A DNA stretch of 64,000 bases from assembly GCA_037954325.1 (NCBI GenBank), contig JBBMNZ010000057.1:62001-126000 (forward strand). The letters run 5' to 3'. A program made the position numbers and the translations under genes. Source of the DNA: Fistularia commersonii. Its lineage: Eukaryota > Chordata > Actinopteri > Syngnathiformes > Fistulariidae. Positions 11,921-26,570 of this stretch are shown one piece after another. The notes below the pieces were generated by a model. That model was given only the letters and a program-made list of their open reading frames with translations, had not been told where the DNA came from and made no database searches. Each line of letters starts with the position of its first letter. Position 1 is the first letter of the stretch.

Positions 11921-14083
11921 TCACCGAGTTGAAGCATTTTTGATTAGGAGTGGAAATAACTAATGAATTTCATCAAGCTGGTTTCTGCTGTTGAAATATG
12001 TTGTTTAGGACATGATTCTGCACAATATATGTCAAATTTAGTGTAATCACATCACAGGTTCAAAAGATATAGCCATTCGTTCAAAAACTGCTTATCTTAT
12101 TGGGTTGAAGCGTTTTTGATTAGAAGTGGAAATAACTGATGGATTTCGTCAAGCTGGTTTCTGCTGTTGAAATATGTTGTTTAGGACATGATTCTGCAAA
12201 ACACATATCAAATTCAGTGTAATCCAGGGATTAGATCAAAAGATATAGCCATTCGTGAAAAAAGTGCTTATCTCACCGAGTTGAAGCGTTTTTGATTCGG
12301 AGTGGAAATAACTAATGAATTTCATCAAGCTGGTTTCTGCTGTTGAAATATGTTGTTTAGGATATGATTCTGCACAATATATGTCAAAGTCAGTGTGATC
12401 CCTTCACATATTCAAAAGATATAGCCATTCGTTCAAAAAGTACTTATCTCACCGAGTTGAAGCATTTTTGATTAGGAGTGGAAATAACTTTTGAATTCCA
12501 TCACGCTGGTTTCTGCTGTTGAAATATGTTGTTTAGGACATGATTCTGCACAATATATGTCAAATTCAGTATAATCCCTTCATAGATTCAAAAGATATCG
12601 CCATTCGTTCAAAAAGTACTTATCTCACCGAGTTGAAGCGTTTTTGGATTCGGAGTGGAAATAATCAATGAATTTCATCAAGCTGGTTTCTGCTGTTGAA
12701 ATATGTTTTTTAGGATATGATTCTGCACAATATATGTCAAATTCAGTGTAATCACATCACAGGTTCAAAAGATATAGCCATTCGTTCAAAAACTGCTTAT
12801 CTTATCGGGTTGAAGCGTTTTTGATTAGGAGTGGAAATAACTAATGGATTTAATCAAGCTGGTTTATGCTGTTGAAATATGTTGTTTAGGACATGATTCT
12901 GCACAACACAAGTCAAATTCAGTGTAATCCAGCGACAAGATCAAAAGATATAGCCATTCGTGCAAAAAGTGCTTATCCCACCGAGTTGAAGCAATTTTGA
13001 TTAGGAGTGGCAATAACTAATGAATTTCATCAAGTAGATTTCTACTGTTGAAATATATTGTTTAGGACATGATTCTGCACAATATATGTCAAATTCAGTG
13101 TAATCCCTTCACAAGTTCAAAAGATATAGCCATTCGTTCAAAAAGTGCTTATCTTATCGGGTTGAAGCGTTTTTGATTAGGAGTGGAAATAACTAATGGA
13201 TTTAATCAAGCTGGTTTCTGCTGTTGAAATATGTTGTTTAGGACATGATTCTGCACAACACATGTCAAATTCAGTGTAATCCAGCGACAAGATCAAAAGA
13301 TATAGCCATTCGTGCAAAAAGTGCTTATCTTACCGAGTTGAAGCAATTTTGATTAGGAGTGGCAATAACTAATGAATTTCATCAAGTAGATTTCTACTGT
13401 TGAAATATATTGTTTAGGACATGATTCTGCAAAATATATGTCAAATTCAGTATAATCCCTTCATAGGTTCAAAAGGTATCGCCATTCGTTCAAAAAGTAC
13501 TTATCTCACCGAGTTGAAGCGTTTTTGGATTCGGAGTGGAAATAATCAATGAATTTCATCAAGCTGGTTTCTGCTGTTGAAATATGTTTTTTAGGATATG
13601 ATTCTGCACAACACATGTCAAATTCAGTGTAATCCAGGGACAAGATCAAAGGATATAGCCATTCGTGAAAAAAGTGCTTATCTCACCGAGTTGAAGCGTT
13701 TTTGATTCGGAGTGGAAATAACTAATGAATTTCATCCAGCTGGTTTCTGCTGTTGAAATATGTTGTTTAGGATATGATTCTGCAATATATATGTCAAAGT
13801 CAGTGTGATCCCTTCACATGTTCAAAAGATATAGCCATTCGTTCAAAAAGTACTTATCTCACCGAGTTGAAGCATTTTTGATTAGGAGTGGAAATAACTT
13901 TTGAATTCCATCACGCTGGTTTCTGCTGTTGAAATATGTTGTTTAGGACATGATTCTGCCCAATATATGTCAAATTCAGTATAATCCCTTCATAGGTTCA
14001 AAAGATATCGCCATTCGTTCAAAAAGTACTTATCTCACCGAGTGTAAGCGTTTTTGGATTTGGAGTGGAAATTATCAATGAAT
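11921..14083. repeat. Satellite monomers between the two large block copies
   Basis: About 12 monomers of the same family and subtypes fill the gap between the end of the matched part of copy 1 and the start of copy 2. They include the AGTAGATTTCTACT dyad subtype near 13.03 and 13.38 kb, the GGATTCGGAGTGG class with an extra T/G, and the CAACACATGTC class. Their order is not repeated as a block at the end of copy 2. Nothing other than satellite is present. Confidence 0.85.
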
Positions 14084-17000
14084 TTCATCAAGCTGGTTTC
14101 TGCTGTTGAAATATGTTTTTTAGGATATGATTCTGCACAATATAAATTCATATTCAGTGTGATCCCATTACAGGTTCAAAGGATATAGCCATTCTTTCAA
14201 AAAGTACTTATCTCACCGAGTTGAGGCGTTTTTGATTAGGAGTGGAAATAACTTTTGAATTTCATCACGCTGGTTTTTGCTGTTGAAATTAGTTGTTTAG
14301 GACATGATTCTGCACAATTTATGTCAAATTCAGTGTAATCCCTTCATAGGTTAAAAAGATATCGCCATTTGTTCAAAAAGTACTTATCTCACCGAGTTGA
14401 AGCGTTTTTGATTAGGAGTGGAAAAAACTTTTGAAATTCATCACGCTGGTTTCTGCTGTTGAAATATGTTGTTTAGGACATGATTCAGCACAATATATGT
14501 CAAATTCAGTATAATCCCTTCATAGGTTCAAAAGATATCGCCATTCGTTCAAAAAGTACTTATCTAACCGAGTTGAAGCGTTTTTGATTAGGAGTGGAAA
14601 TAACTTTTGAATTTCATCACGCTGGTTTCTGCTGTTGAAATATGTTGTTTAGGACATGATTCTGCACAATATATGTCAAATTCAGTGTAATCCAGCGACA
14701 AGATCAAAAGATATAGCCATTCGTAAAAAAAGTGCTTATCTCACCGAGTTGAAGCAATTTTGATTAGGAGTGGCAATAACTAATGAATTTCATCAAGTAG
14801 ATTTCTACTGTTGAAATATGTTGTTTAGAACATGATTCTGCACAATATATGTCAAATTCAGTGTAATCCCTTCACAAGTTCAAAAGATATAGCCATTCGT
14901 TCAAAAAGTGCTTATCTCACAAAGTTGAAGCGTTTTTGATTAGGAGTGGAAATAACTAATGCATTTCATCACGCTGTTTTCTGCTGTTGAAATATGTTGT
15001 TTCGGATATGATTCTGCACAATATATGTCAAAGTCAGTGTGATCCCTTCACATGTTCAAAAAGATATAGCCATTTCGATCAAAAAGTACTTATCTTACCG
15101 ATTTGAAGCGTTTTTGATTAGGAGTGGAAATAACTAATGAATTTCATCAAGCTGGTTTCTGCTGTTGAAATATGATGTTTATGATATGATTCTGCACAAT
15201 ATTTGTCAAAGTCAGTGTGATCCCATTACAGGTTCATAGGATATAGCCATTCGTTCAAAAAGGACTTATCTCACCGAGTTGAAGTGTTTTTGATTCGGAG
15301 TGGAAATAACAGGTGAATTTCATCAAGCTGGTTTCTACTGTTGAAATATGTTGTTTAGGATTTGATTCTGCACAATATATATCACATTTAGTGTAATCAC
15401 ATCACAGGTTCAAAAGATAAAGCCATTCGTTCAAAAACTGCTTATCTTACCGGGTTGAAGCGTTTTTGATTCGGAGTGGAAATAATTGATGGATTTCGTC
15501 AATCTGGTTTCTGCTGTTGAAATATGTTGTTTAGGAAGTGATTCTGCACAATATATATCAAATTTAGTGTAATCCAGACACAAGTTCAAAAGATATAGCC
15601 ATTCGATCAAAAAGTGCTGATCTCACCGAGTTGAAGCGTTTATGATTCGCAGTGGAAATAACTAATGAAAGAGTCAAGATGCTTTCTGCTGTCTATATAT
15701 GTTGTTCAGGACATGATTCTGCACAATATATGTCTACTTCAGTATAATCCCATCATAGGTTCAAAAGATATAGCCATTCGTTCAAAAAGTGCTTAACTGA
15801 CCGAGTTGAGACGTTTCTGATTAGGAGTGGAAATAACTAATGAATTTCATCAAGCTGGTTCTGCTGTTGAAATATGTTGTTTTAGGACATGATTCTGCAC
15901 AATAAATGTCATTTTCAGTGCAATCCAGCTACAAGTTCAAAAGATATAGCTATTCGATCAAAAAGTGCTTATCTGACCGAGTTGAAGCGTTTTTGATTCG
16001 GAATGGAAATAACTAATGAATTTCATCAAACTGGCTTCTGCTGTTGAAATATGTTTTTTAGGATATGATTCTGCACAATATATGTCAAATTTACTGTAAT
16101 CATATCACAGGTTCAAAAGATAAAGCCATTCGTTCAAAAACTGCTTATCTTATCGGGTTGAAGCGTTTTTGATTAGGAGTGGAAATAACTAATGGATTTA
16201 ATCCAGCTGGTTTCTGCTGTTGAAATATGTTGTTTAGGACAAGATTCTGCACAACACATGTAAAATTCAGTGTAATCCAGCGACAAGATCAAAAGATATA
16301 GCCATTCGTGCAAAAAGTGCTTATCTCACCGAGTTGAAGCATTTTTGATTAGGAGTGGAAATAACTAATGAATTTAATCAAGCTGGTTTCTGCTGTTGAA
16401 ATATGTTGTTTAGGATATGATTCTGCACAATATATGTCAAAGTCAGTGTGATCCCATTACAGGTTCATAGGATATAGCCATTCGTTCAAAAAGGACTTAT
16501 CTCACCGATTGAGGTGTTTTTGATTCGGAGTGGAAATAACAGGTGAATTTCATCAAGCACGTTTCAGCTGTTGAAATATGTTGTTTAGGATATGATTCTG
16601 CACAATATATATCAAATTTAGTGTAATCACATCAAAGGTTCAAAAGACATGGCCATTCGTTCAAAAACTGCTTATCTTATCGGGTTGAAGCGTTTTTGAT
16701 TAGGAGTGGAAATAATTGATGGATTTCGTCAAGCTGGTTTCTGCTGTTGAAATATGTTGTTTAGGAAGTGATTCTGCACAATATATATCAAATTTAGTGT
16801 AATCCAGACACAAGTTCAAAAGATATAGCCATTCGATCAAAAAGTGCTGATCTCACCGAGTTGAAGCGTTTATGATTCGCAGTGGAAATAACTAATGAAA
16901 GAATCAAGATGCTTTCTGCTGTCTATATATATTGTTCAGGACATGATTCTGCACAATATATGTCAACTTCAGTATAATCCCATCACAGGTTCAAAAGATA

Positions 17001-20000
17001 TTGCCATTCGTTCAAAAAGTGCTTAACTGACCGAGTTGAGACGTTTCTGATTAGGATTGGAAATAACTAATGAATTTCATCAAGCTGGTTCCTGCTGTTG
17101 AAATATGTTGTTTAGGACATGATTCTGCACAATAAATGTCATTTTCAGTGCAATCCAGCTACAAGTTCAATAGATATATCTATTCGATCAAAAAGTGCTT
17201 ATCTGACCGAGTTGAAGCGTTTTTGATTCGGAGTGGAAATAACTAATGAATTTCATCAAACTGGTTTCTGCTGTTGAAATATGTTGTTTAGGACAAGATT
17301 CTGCACAACACATGTAAAATTCAGTGTAATCCAGCGACAATATCAAAAGATATAGCCATTCGTGCAAAAAGTGCTTATCTCACATAGTTGAAGCAATTTT
17401 GATTAGGTGTGGAAATAACTAATTAATTTCATCAAGCTGGTTTCTGCTGTTGAAATATGTTGTTTAGGATATGATTCTGCACAATATATGTCAAAGTCAG
17501 TGTGATCCCATTACAGGTTCAAAGGATATAGCCATTCGTTCAAAAAGGACTTATCTCACCGAGTTGAAGCATTTTTGATTAGGAGTGGAAATAACTAATG
17601 AATTTCATCAAGTAGATTTCTACTGTTGAAATATGTTGTTTAGGACATGATTCTGCACAATATATGTCAAATTCAGTGTAATCCCTTCACAAGCTCAAAA
17701 GATATAGCCATTCCTTCAAAAAGTACTTATCTCACCGAGTTGAAGCGTTTTTGATTAGGAGTGGAAATAACTAATGAATTTCATCAAGCTGGTTTCTGCT
17801 GTTGAAATATGTTGTTTATGACATGATTCTGCACAATATATGTCAAATTCAGTGTAATCCCTTCACAAGTTCAAGAGATATAGCCATTCATTCAAAAAGT
17901 ACTTATCTCACCGAGTTGAAGCGTTTTTGATTAGGAGTGGAAATAACTTTTGAATTTCACCACGCTGGTTTTTGCTCTTGAAATATGTTGTTCATGACAT
18001 GATTCTGCACAATATATGTCAAATTCAGTGTAATCTCTTCATAGGTTAAAAAGATATCGCAATTCGTTCAAAAAGTACTTATCTCACCGAGTTGAAGCGT
18101 TTTTGATTAGGAGTGGAAAAAACTTTTGAATTTCATCACGCTGGTTTCTGCTGTTGAAATATGTTTTTTAGGACATGATTCAGCACAATATATGTCAAAT
18201 TCAGTATAATCCCTTCATAGGTTCAAAATATATCGCCCTTCGTTCAAAAAGTGCTTATCTCACCGAGTTGAGGCGTTTTTGGATTCGGAGTGGAAATAAT
18301 CAATGAATTTCATCAAGCTGGTTTCTGCTGTTGAAATATGTTGTTAGGTCAAGATTCTGCACAATATATGTCAAATTCAGTATAATCCCATCACATGTTC
18401 AAAAGTTATAGCCATTCGATCAAAAAGTGCTTATCTCACCGAGTTGAAGCAATTTTGATTAGGAGTGGAAAAAACTAATGAATTTCATCAAGCTGGTTTC
18501 TGACTTTTAAATATGTTGTTTAGGACATAATTCTGCACAATATATGTCCCATTCAGTGAAATCCAATCAAAAGATCAAAGGATATAGCTATTCGATCAAA
18601 AAGTGTTTATCTCACCGAGTTGAAGCGTTTTTGATTTGAGTTGGAAATAACTAATGAATTTCATCAAACTGGTTTCTGCTGTTGTAATATGTTTTTTAGG
18701 ATATGATTCTGCACAATATATGTCAAATTTACTGTAATCATATCACAGGTTCAAAAAATAAAGCCATTCGTTCAAAAACTGATTATCTTATTGGGTTGAA
18801 GCGTTTTTGATTAGGAGTGGAAATAACTAATGGATTTAATCCACCTGTTTTCTGCTGTTGAAATATGTTGTTTAGGACAAGATTCTGCACAACACATGTC
18901 AAATTCAGTGTAATCCAGCGACAAGATCAAAAGATATAGCCATTCGTGCAAAAAGTGCTTATCTCACCGAGTTGAAGCAATTTTGATTAGGTGTGGAAAT
19001 AACTAATGAATTTCATCAAGCTGGTTTCTGCTGTTGAAATATGTTGTTTAGGACATGATTCTGCACAATATATGTCAAAGTCAGTGTGATCCCATTACAG
19101 GTTCAAAGGATATAGCCATTCGTTCAAAAAGGACTTATCTCACCGAGTTGAAGCGTTTTTGATTAGGAGTGGCAATAACTAATGAATTTCATCAAGTAGA
19201 TTTCTACTGTTGAAATATATTGTTTAGGACATGATTCTGCACAATATATGTCAAATTCAGTGTAATCCCTTCACAAGTTCAAAAGATATAGCCATTCGTT
19301 CAAAAATTGCTTATCTTATCGGGTTGAAGCGTTTTTGATTAGGAGTGGAAATAACTAATGGATTTAATCAAGCTGGTTTCTGCTGTTGAAATATGTTGTT
19401 TAGGACATGATTCTGCACAACACATGTCAAATTCAGTGTAATCCAGCGACAAGATCAAAAGATATAGCCATTCGTGCAAAAACGACTTATCTCACCGAGT
19501 TGAAGCAATTTTGATTAGGAGTGGCAATAACTAATGAATTTCATCAAGTAGATTTCTACTGTTGAAATATATTGTTTAGGACATGATTCTGCACAATATA
19601 TGTCAAATTCAGTGTAATCCCTTCACAAGTTCAAAAGATATAGCCATTCGTTCAAAAAGTGCTTATCTCACCAAGTTGAAGCGTTTTTGATTAGGAGTGG
19701 AAATAACTAATGAATTTCATCAAGCTGGTTTCTGCTGTTGAAATATGTTGTTTAGGATATGATTCTGCACAATATATGTCAAAGTCAGTGTGATCCCTTC
19801 ACATGTTCAAAAGATATAGCCATTCGTTCAAAAAGTACTTATCTTACCGATTTGAAGCGTTTTTGATTAGGAGTGGAAATAACTAATGAATTTCATCAAG
19901 CTGGTTTCTGCTTTTGAAATATGTTGTTTAGGACATGATTCTGCACAATATATGTCAAATTCAATGAAATCCCATTACAGGTTCAAAGGATATAGCCATT

Positions 20001-23000
20001 CGTCCAAAAAGTATTTATGTCACCAAGTTGAAGAGTTTTTGATTAGTATCGGAAATAACCAATGAATTTCGTTAAGCTGGTTTCTGCTGTTGAAATATGT
20101 TGTTAGGTCAAGATTCTGCACAATATATGTCATATTCAGAGATATCCCATCAAAAGTCCAAAAGATATAGCCATTCGTTCAAAAAGTGCTTAACTCACCG
20201 AATTGAGACGTTTCTGATTAGGAGTGGAAATAACTAATGAATTTCATCAAGCTGGTTTCTGCTGTTGAAATATGTTGTTTAGGACATGATTCTGCACAAT
20301 ATATGTCAAATTCTTGTGAGCCCATTACAGGTTGAACGGATATAGCCATTCGTTCAAAACGTGCTTATGAGACCGAGTTGAAGCATTTTTCATTAGGAGT
20401 GCAAATAGCTAATGAATTTCATTAAGCTGGTTCCTGCTGTTGAAATATGTTGTTTAGGACAAGATTCTGCACAAAATATGTCAAATTCAGTATAATCCAG
20501 CGACAAGTTCAAAAGATATTGCCAATCGATCAAAAAGTGCTTATCTCACCGAGTTGAAGCATTTTTGATTAGGAGTGGAAATAACTGATGGATTTCGTCA
20601 AGCTGGTTTCTGCTGTTGAAATATGTTGTTTAGGACATGATTCTGCAAAACACATATCAAATTCAGTGTAATCCAGGGATAAGATCAAAAGATATAGCCA
20701 TTCGTGAAAAAAGTGCTTATCTCACCGAGTTGAAGCGTTTTTGATTCGGAGTGGATATAACTAATGAATTTCATCAAGCTGGTTTCTGCTGTTGAAATAT
20801 GTTGTTTAGGATATGATTCTGCAATATATATGTCAAAGTCAGTGTGATCCCTTCACATGTTCAAAAGATATAGCCATTCGTTCAAAAAGTACTTATCTCA
20901 CCGAGTTGAAGCATTTTTGATTAGGAGTGGAAATAACTTTTGAATTCCATCAAGCTGGTTTCTGCTGTTGAGATATGTTGTTTAGGACATGATTCTGCCC
21001 AATATATGTCAAATTCAGTATAATCCCTTCATAGGTTCAAAAGATATCGCCATTCGTTCAAAAAGTACTTATCTCACCGAGTTGAAGCGTTTTTGGATTC
21101 GGAGTGGAAATAATCAATGAATTTCATCAAGCTGGTTTCTGCTGTTGAAATATGTTTTTTAGGATATGATTCTGCACAATATAAATTCATATTCAGTGTG
21201 ATCCCATTACAGGTTCAAAGGATATAGCCATTCTTTCAAAAATTACTTATCTCACCGAGTTGAGGCGTTTTTGATTAGGAGTGGAAATAACTTTTGAATT
21301 TCATCACGCTGGTTTTTGCTGTTGAAATTAGTTGTTTAGGACATGATTCTGCACAATTTATGTCAAATTCAGTGTAATCCCTTCATAGGTTAAAAAGATA
21401 TCGCCATTTGTTCAAAAAGTACTTATCTCACCGAGTTGAAGCGTTTTTGATTAGGAGTGGAAAAAACTTTTGAAATTCATCACGCTGGTTTCTGCTGTTG
21501 AAATATGTTGTTTAGGACATGATTCAGCACAATATATGTCAAATTCAGTATAATCCCTTCATAGGTTCAAAAGATATCGCCATTCGTTCAAAAAGTACTT
21601 ATCTAACCGAGTTGAAGCGTTTTTGATTAGGAGTGGAAATAACTTTTGAATTTCATCACGCTGGTTTCTGCTGTTGAAATATGTTGTTTAGGACATGATT
21701 CTGCACAATATATGTCAAATTCAATGTAATCCCTTCATAGGTTCAAAAGATATCGCCATTCGTTCAAAAAGTACTTATCTCACCGAGTTGAAGCGTTTTT
21801 GGATTCGGAGTGGAAACAATCAATGAATTTCATCAAGCTGGTTTCTGCTGTTGAAATATGTTTTTTAGGATATGATTCTGCACAATATATGTCAAATTCA
21901 ATGTAATCACATCACACGTTCAAAAGATATAGCCATTCGTTCAAAAACTGCTTATCTTATCGGGTTGAAGCGTTTTTGATTAGGAGTGGAAATAACTAAT
22001 GGATTTAATCAAGCTGGTTTCTGCTGTTGAAATATGTTGTTTAGGACATGATTCTGCACAACACATGTCAAATTCAGTGTAATCCAGCGACAAGATCAAA
22101 AGATATAGCCATTCGTTCAAAAAGTGCTTATCTCACAAAGTTGAAGCGTTTTTGATTAGGAGTGGAAATAACTAATGCATTTCATCAAGCTGGTTTCTGC
22201 TGTTGAAATATGTTGTTTAGGATATGATTCTGCACAATATATGTCAAAGTCAGTGTGATCCCTTCACATGTTCAAAAGATATAGCCATTCGATCAAAAAG
22301 TACTTATCTTACCGATTTGAAGCGTTTTTGATTAGGAGTGGAAATAACTAATGAATTTCATCAAGCTGGTTTCTGCTGTTGAAATATGATGTTTATGATA
22401 TGATTCTGCACAATATTTGTCAAAGTCAGTGTGATCCCTTCACATGTTCAAAAGATATAGCCATTCGTTCAAAAAGTACTTATCTTACCGATTTGAAGCG
22501 TTTTTGATTAGGAGTGGAAATAACTAATGAATTTCATCAAGCTGGTTTCTGCTGTTGAAATATGTTGTTTAGGATATGATTCTGCACAATATATGTCAAA
22601 GTCAGTGTGATCCCTTCACATGTTCAAAAGATATAGCCATTCGTTCAAAAAGTACTTATCTTACCGATTTGAAGCGTTTTTGATTAGGAGTGGCAATAAC
22701 TAATGAATTTCATCAAGTAGATTTCTACTGTTGAAATATATTGTTTAGGACATGATTCTGCACAATATATGTCAAATTCAGTGTAATCCCTTCACAAGTT
22801 CAAAAGATATAGCCATTCGTTCAAAAAGTGCTTATCTCACCAAGTTGAAGCGTTTTTGATTAGGAGTGGAAATAACTAATGAATTTCATCAAGCTGGTTT
22901 CTGCTGTTGAAATATGTTGTTAGGTCAAGATTCTGCACAATATATGTCATATTCAGAGATATCCCATCAAAAGTCCAAAAGATATAGCCATTCGTTCAAA

Positions 23001-25110
23001 AAGTGCTTAACTCACCGAATTGAGACGTTTCTGATTAGGAGTGGAAATAACTAATGAATTTCATCAAGCTGGTTTCTGCTGTTGAAATATGTTGTTTAGG
23101 ACATGATTCTGCACAATATATGTCAAATTCTTGTGAGCCCATTACAGGTTGAACGGATATAGCCATTCGTTCAAAACGTGCTTATGAGACCGAGTTGAAG
23201 CATTTTTCATTAGGAGTGCAAATAGCTAATGAATTTCATTAAGCTGGTTCCTGCTGTTGAAATATGTTGTTTAGGACAAGATTCTGCACAAAATATGTCA
23301 AATTCAGTATAATCCAGCGACAAGTTCAAAAGATATTGCCAATCGATCAAAAAGTGCTTATCTCACCGAGTTGAAGCATTTTTGATTAGGAGTGGAAATA
23401 ACTGATGGATTTCGTCAAGCTGGTTTCTGCTGTTGAAATATGTTGTTTAGGACATGATTCTGCAAAACACATATCAAATTCAGTGTAATCCAGGGATAAG
23501 ATCAAAAGATATAGCCATTCGTGAAAAAAGTGCTTATCTCACCGAGTTGAAGCGTTTTTGATTCGGAGTGGATATAACTAATGAATTTCATCAAGCTGGT
23601 TTCTGCTGTTGAAATATGTTGTTTAGGATATGATTCTGCAATATATATGTCAAAGTCAGTGTGATCCCTTCACATGTTCAAAAGATATAGCCATTCGTTC
23701 AAAAAGTACTTATCTCACCGAGTTGAAGCATTTTTGATTAGGAGTGGAAATAACTTTTGAATTCCATCAAGCTGGTTTCTGCTGTTGAGATATGTTGTTT
23801 AGGACATGATTCTGCCCAATATATGTCAAATTCAGTATAATCCCTTCATAGGTTCAAAAGATATCGCCATTCGTTCAAAAAGTACTTATCTCACCGAGTT
23901 GAAGCGTTTTTGGATTCGGAGTGGAAATAATCAATGAATTTCATCAAGCTGGTTTCTGCTGTTGAAATATGTTTTTTAGGATATGATTCTGCACAATATA
24001 AATTCATATTCAGTGTGATCCCATTACAGGTTCAAAGGATATAGCCATTCTTTCAAAAAGTACTTATCTCACCGAGTTGAGGCGTTTTTGATTAGGAGTG
24101 GAAATAACTTTTGAATTTTATCACGCTGGTTTTTGCTGTTGAAATTAGTTGTTTAGGACATGATTCTGCACAATTTATGTCAAATTCAGTGTAATCCCTT
24201 CATAGGTTAAAAAGATATCGCCATTTGTTCAAAAAGTACTTATCTCACCGAGTTGAAGCGTTTTTGATTAGGAGTGGAAAAAACTTTTGAAATTCATCAC
24301 GCTGGTTTCTGCTGTTGAAATATGTTGTTTAGGACATGATTCAGCACAATATATGTCAAATTCAGTATAATCCCTTCATAGGTTCAAAAGATATCGCCAT
24401 TCGTTCAAAAAGTACTTATCTAACCGAGTTGAAGCGTTTTTGATTAGGAGTGGAAATAACTTTTGAATTTCATCACGCTGGTTTCTGCTGTTGAAATATG
24501 TTGTTTAGGACATGATTCTGCACAATATATGTCAAATTCAATGTAATCCCTTCATAGGTTCAAAAGATATCGCCATTCGTTCAAAAAGTACTTATCTCAC
24601 CGAGTTGAAGCGTTTTTGGATTCGGAGTGGAAACAATCAATGAATTTCATCAAGCTGGTTTCTGCTGTTGAAATATGTTTTTTAGGATATGATTCTGCAC
24701 AATATATGTCAAATTCAATGTAATCACATCACACGTTCAAAAGATATAGCCATTCGTTCAAAAACTGCTTATCTTATCGGGTTGAAGCGTTTTTGATTAG
24801 GAGTGGAAATAACTAATGGATTTAATCAAGCTGGTTTCTGCTGTTGAAATATGTTGTTTAGGACATGATTCTGCACAACACATGTCAAATTCAGTGTAAT
24901 CCAGCGACAAGATCAAAAGATATAGCCATTCGTGCAAAAAGTGCTTATCTCACCGAGTTGAAGCAATTTTGATTAGGAGTGGCAATAACTAATGCATTTC
25001 ATCAAGTAGATTTCTACTGTTGAAATATGTTGTTTAGGACATGATTCTGCACAATATATGTCAAATTCAGTGTAATCCCTTCACAAGTTCAAAAGATATA
25101 GCCATTCGTT
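14084..25110. repeat. Higher-order block, second copy (copy 2 of ~80-monomer duplication)
   Basis: This is the partner of 1-11,920. It differs mainly by whole monomers. Relative to copy 1 it has two extra monomers near 19.37-19.75 kb (offset jumps from 14,086 to 14,438), lacks one monomer matching about 7.65-7.83 kb, lacks two matching about 8.64-8.99 kb, and lacks one unit of the 5-monomer duplication. In turn it keeps one monomer near 24.78-24.96 kb that copy 1 has lost, where 11,740 is a hybrid joint. A one-base insertion pair near 15,061-15,075 (AAAGATATAGCCATTTCG) is private to this copy. Whole-monomer steps like these are the expected product of unequal exchange. Confidence 0.9.
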
Positions 25111-26570
25111 CAAAAAGTGCTTATCTCACAAAGTTGAAGCGTTTTTGATTAGGAGTGGAAATAACTAATGCATTTCATCAAGCTGGTTCTGCTGTTGAAA
25201 TATGTTGTTTAGGATATGATTCTGCACAATATATGTCAAAGTCAGTGTGATCCCTTCACATGTTCAAAAGATATAGCCATTCGATCAAAAAGTACTTATC
25301 TCACCGAGTTGAAGCATTTTTGATTAGGAGTGGAAATAACTAATGAATTTAATCAAGCTGGTTTCTGCTGTTGAAATATGTTGTTTAGGATATGATTCTG
25401 CACAATATATGTCAAAGTCAGTGTGATCCCATTACAGGTTCATAGGATATAGCCATTCGTTCAAAAAGGACTTATCTCACCGATTGAGGTGTTTTTGATT
25501 CGGAGTGGAAATAACAGGTGAATTTCATCAAGCTGGTTTCAGCTGTTGAAATATGTTGTTTAGGATATGATTCTGCACAATATATATCAAATTTAGTGTA
25601 ATCACATCAAAGGTTCAAAAGACATGGCCATTCGTTCAAAAACTGCTTATCTTATCGGGTTGAAGCGTTTTTGATTAGGAGTGGAAATAATTGATGGATT
25701 TCGTCAAGCTGGTTTCTGCTGTTGAAATATGTTGTTTAGGAAGTGATTCTGCACAATATATATCAAATTTAGTGTAATCCAGACACAAGTTCAAAAGATA
25801 TAGCCATTCGATCAAAAAGTGCTGATCTCACCGAGTTGAAGCGTTTATGATTCGCAGTGGAAATAACTAATGAAAGAATCAAGATGCTTTCTGCTGTCTA
25901 TATATGTTGTTCAGGACATGATTCTGCACAATATATGTCAACTTCAGTATAATCCCATCACAGGTTCAAAAGATATTGCCATTCGTTCAAAAAGTGCTTA
26001 ACTGACCGAGTTGAGACGTTTCTGATTAGGATTGAAAATAACTAATGAATTTCATCAAGCTGGTTCCTGCTGTTGAAATATGTTGTTTAGGACATGATTC
26101 TGCACAATAAATGTCATTTTCAGTGCAATCCAGCTACAAGTTCAATAGATATATCTATTCGATCAAAAAGTGCTTATCTGACCGAGTTGAAGCGTTTTTG
26201 ATTCGGAGTGGAAATAACTAATGAATTTCATCAAACTGGTTTCTGCTGTTGAAATATGTTGTTTAGGACAAGATTCTGCACAACACTTGTAAAATTCAGT
26301 GTAATCCAGCGACAATATCAAAAGATATAGCCATTCGTGCAAAAAGTGCTTATCTCACATAGTTGAAGCAATTTTGATTAGGTGTGGAAATAACTAATTC
26401 ATTTCATCAAGCTGGTTTCTGCTGTTGAAATATGTTGTTTAGGATATGATTCTGCACAATATATGTCAAAGTCAGTGTGATCCCATTTCAGGTTCAAAGG
26501 ATATAGCCATTCGTTCAAAAAGGACTTATCTCACCGAGTTGAAGCGTTTTTGATTAGGAGTGGAAATAAC
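25111..26570. repeat. Rejoined fragment of the higher-order block
   Basis: Near 25.30 kb the order switches from the type seen at about 8.05 kb to the type seen at about 2.25 kb. From about 25,321 to 26,540 the monomers follow the order of 2,260-3,500 and 16,343-17,560; AATTTAATCAAGCTGG starts at about 2,287, 16,370, 25,348 and 34,327. The piece includes the GAAAGAATCAAGATGC subtype near 25.87 kb. A shortened GCTGGTTCTGCTG is seen near 25.18 kb. Confidence 0.75.

Noticed and set aside
15055..15080. Possible small insertion element in copy 2
   Set aside because: It is only two extra single bases (AAAAAGATATAGCCATTTCG), explained by homopolymer slippage or read error.
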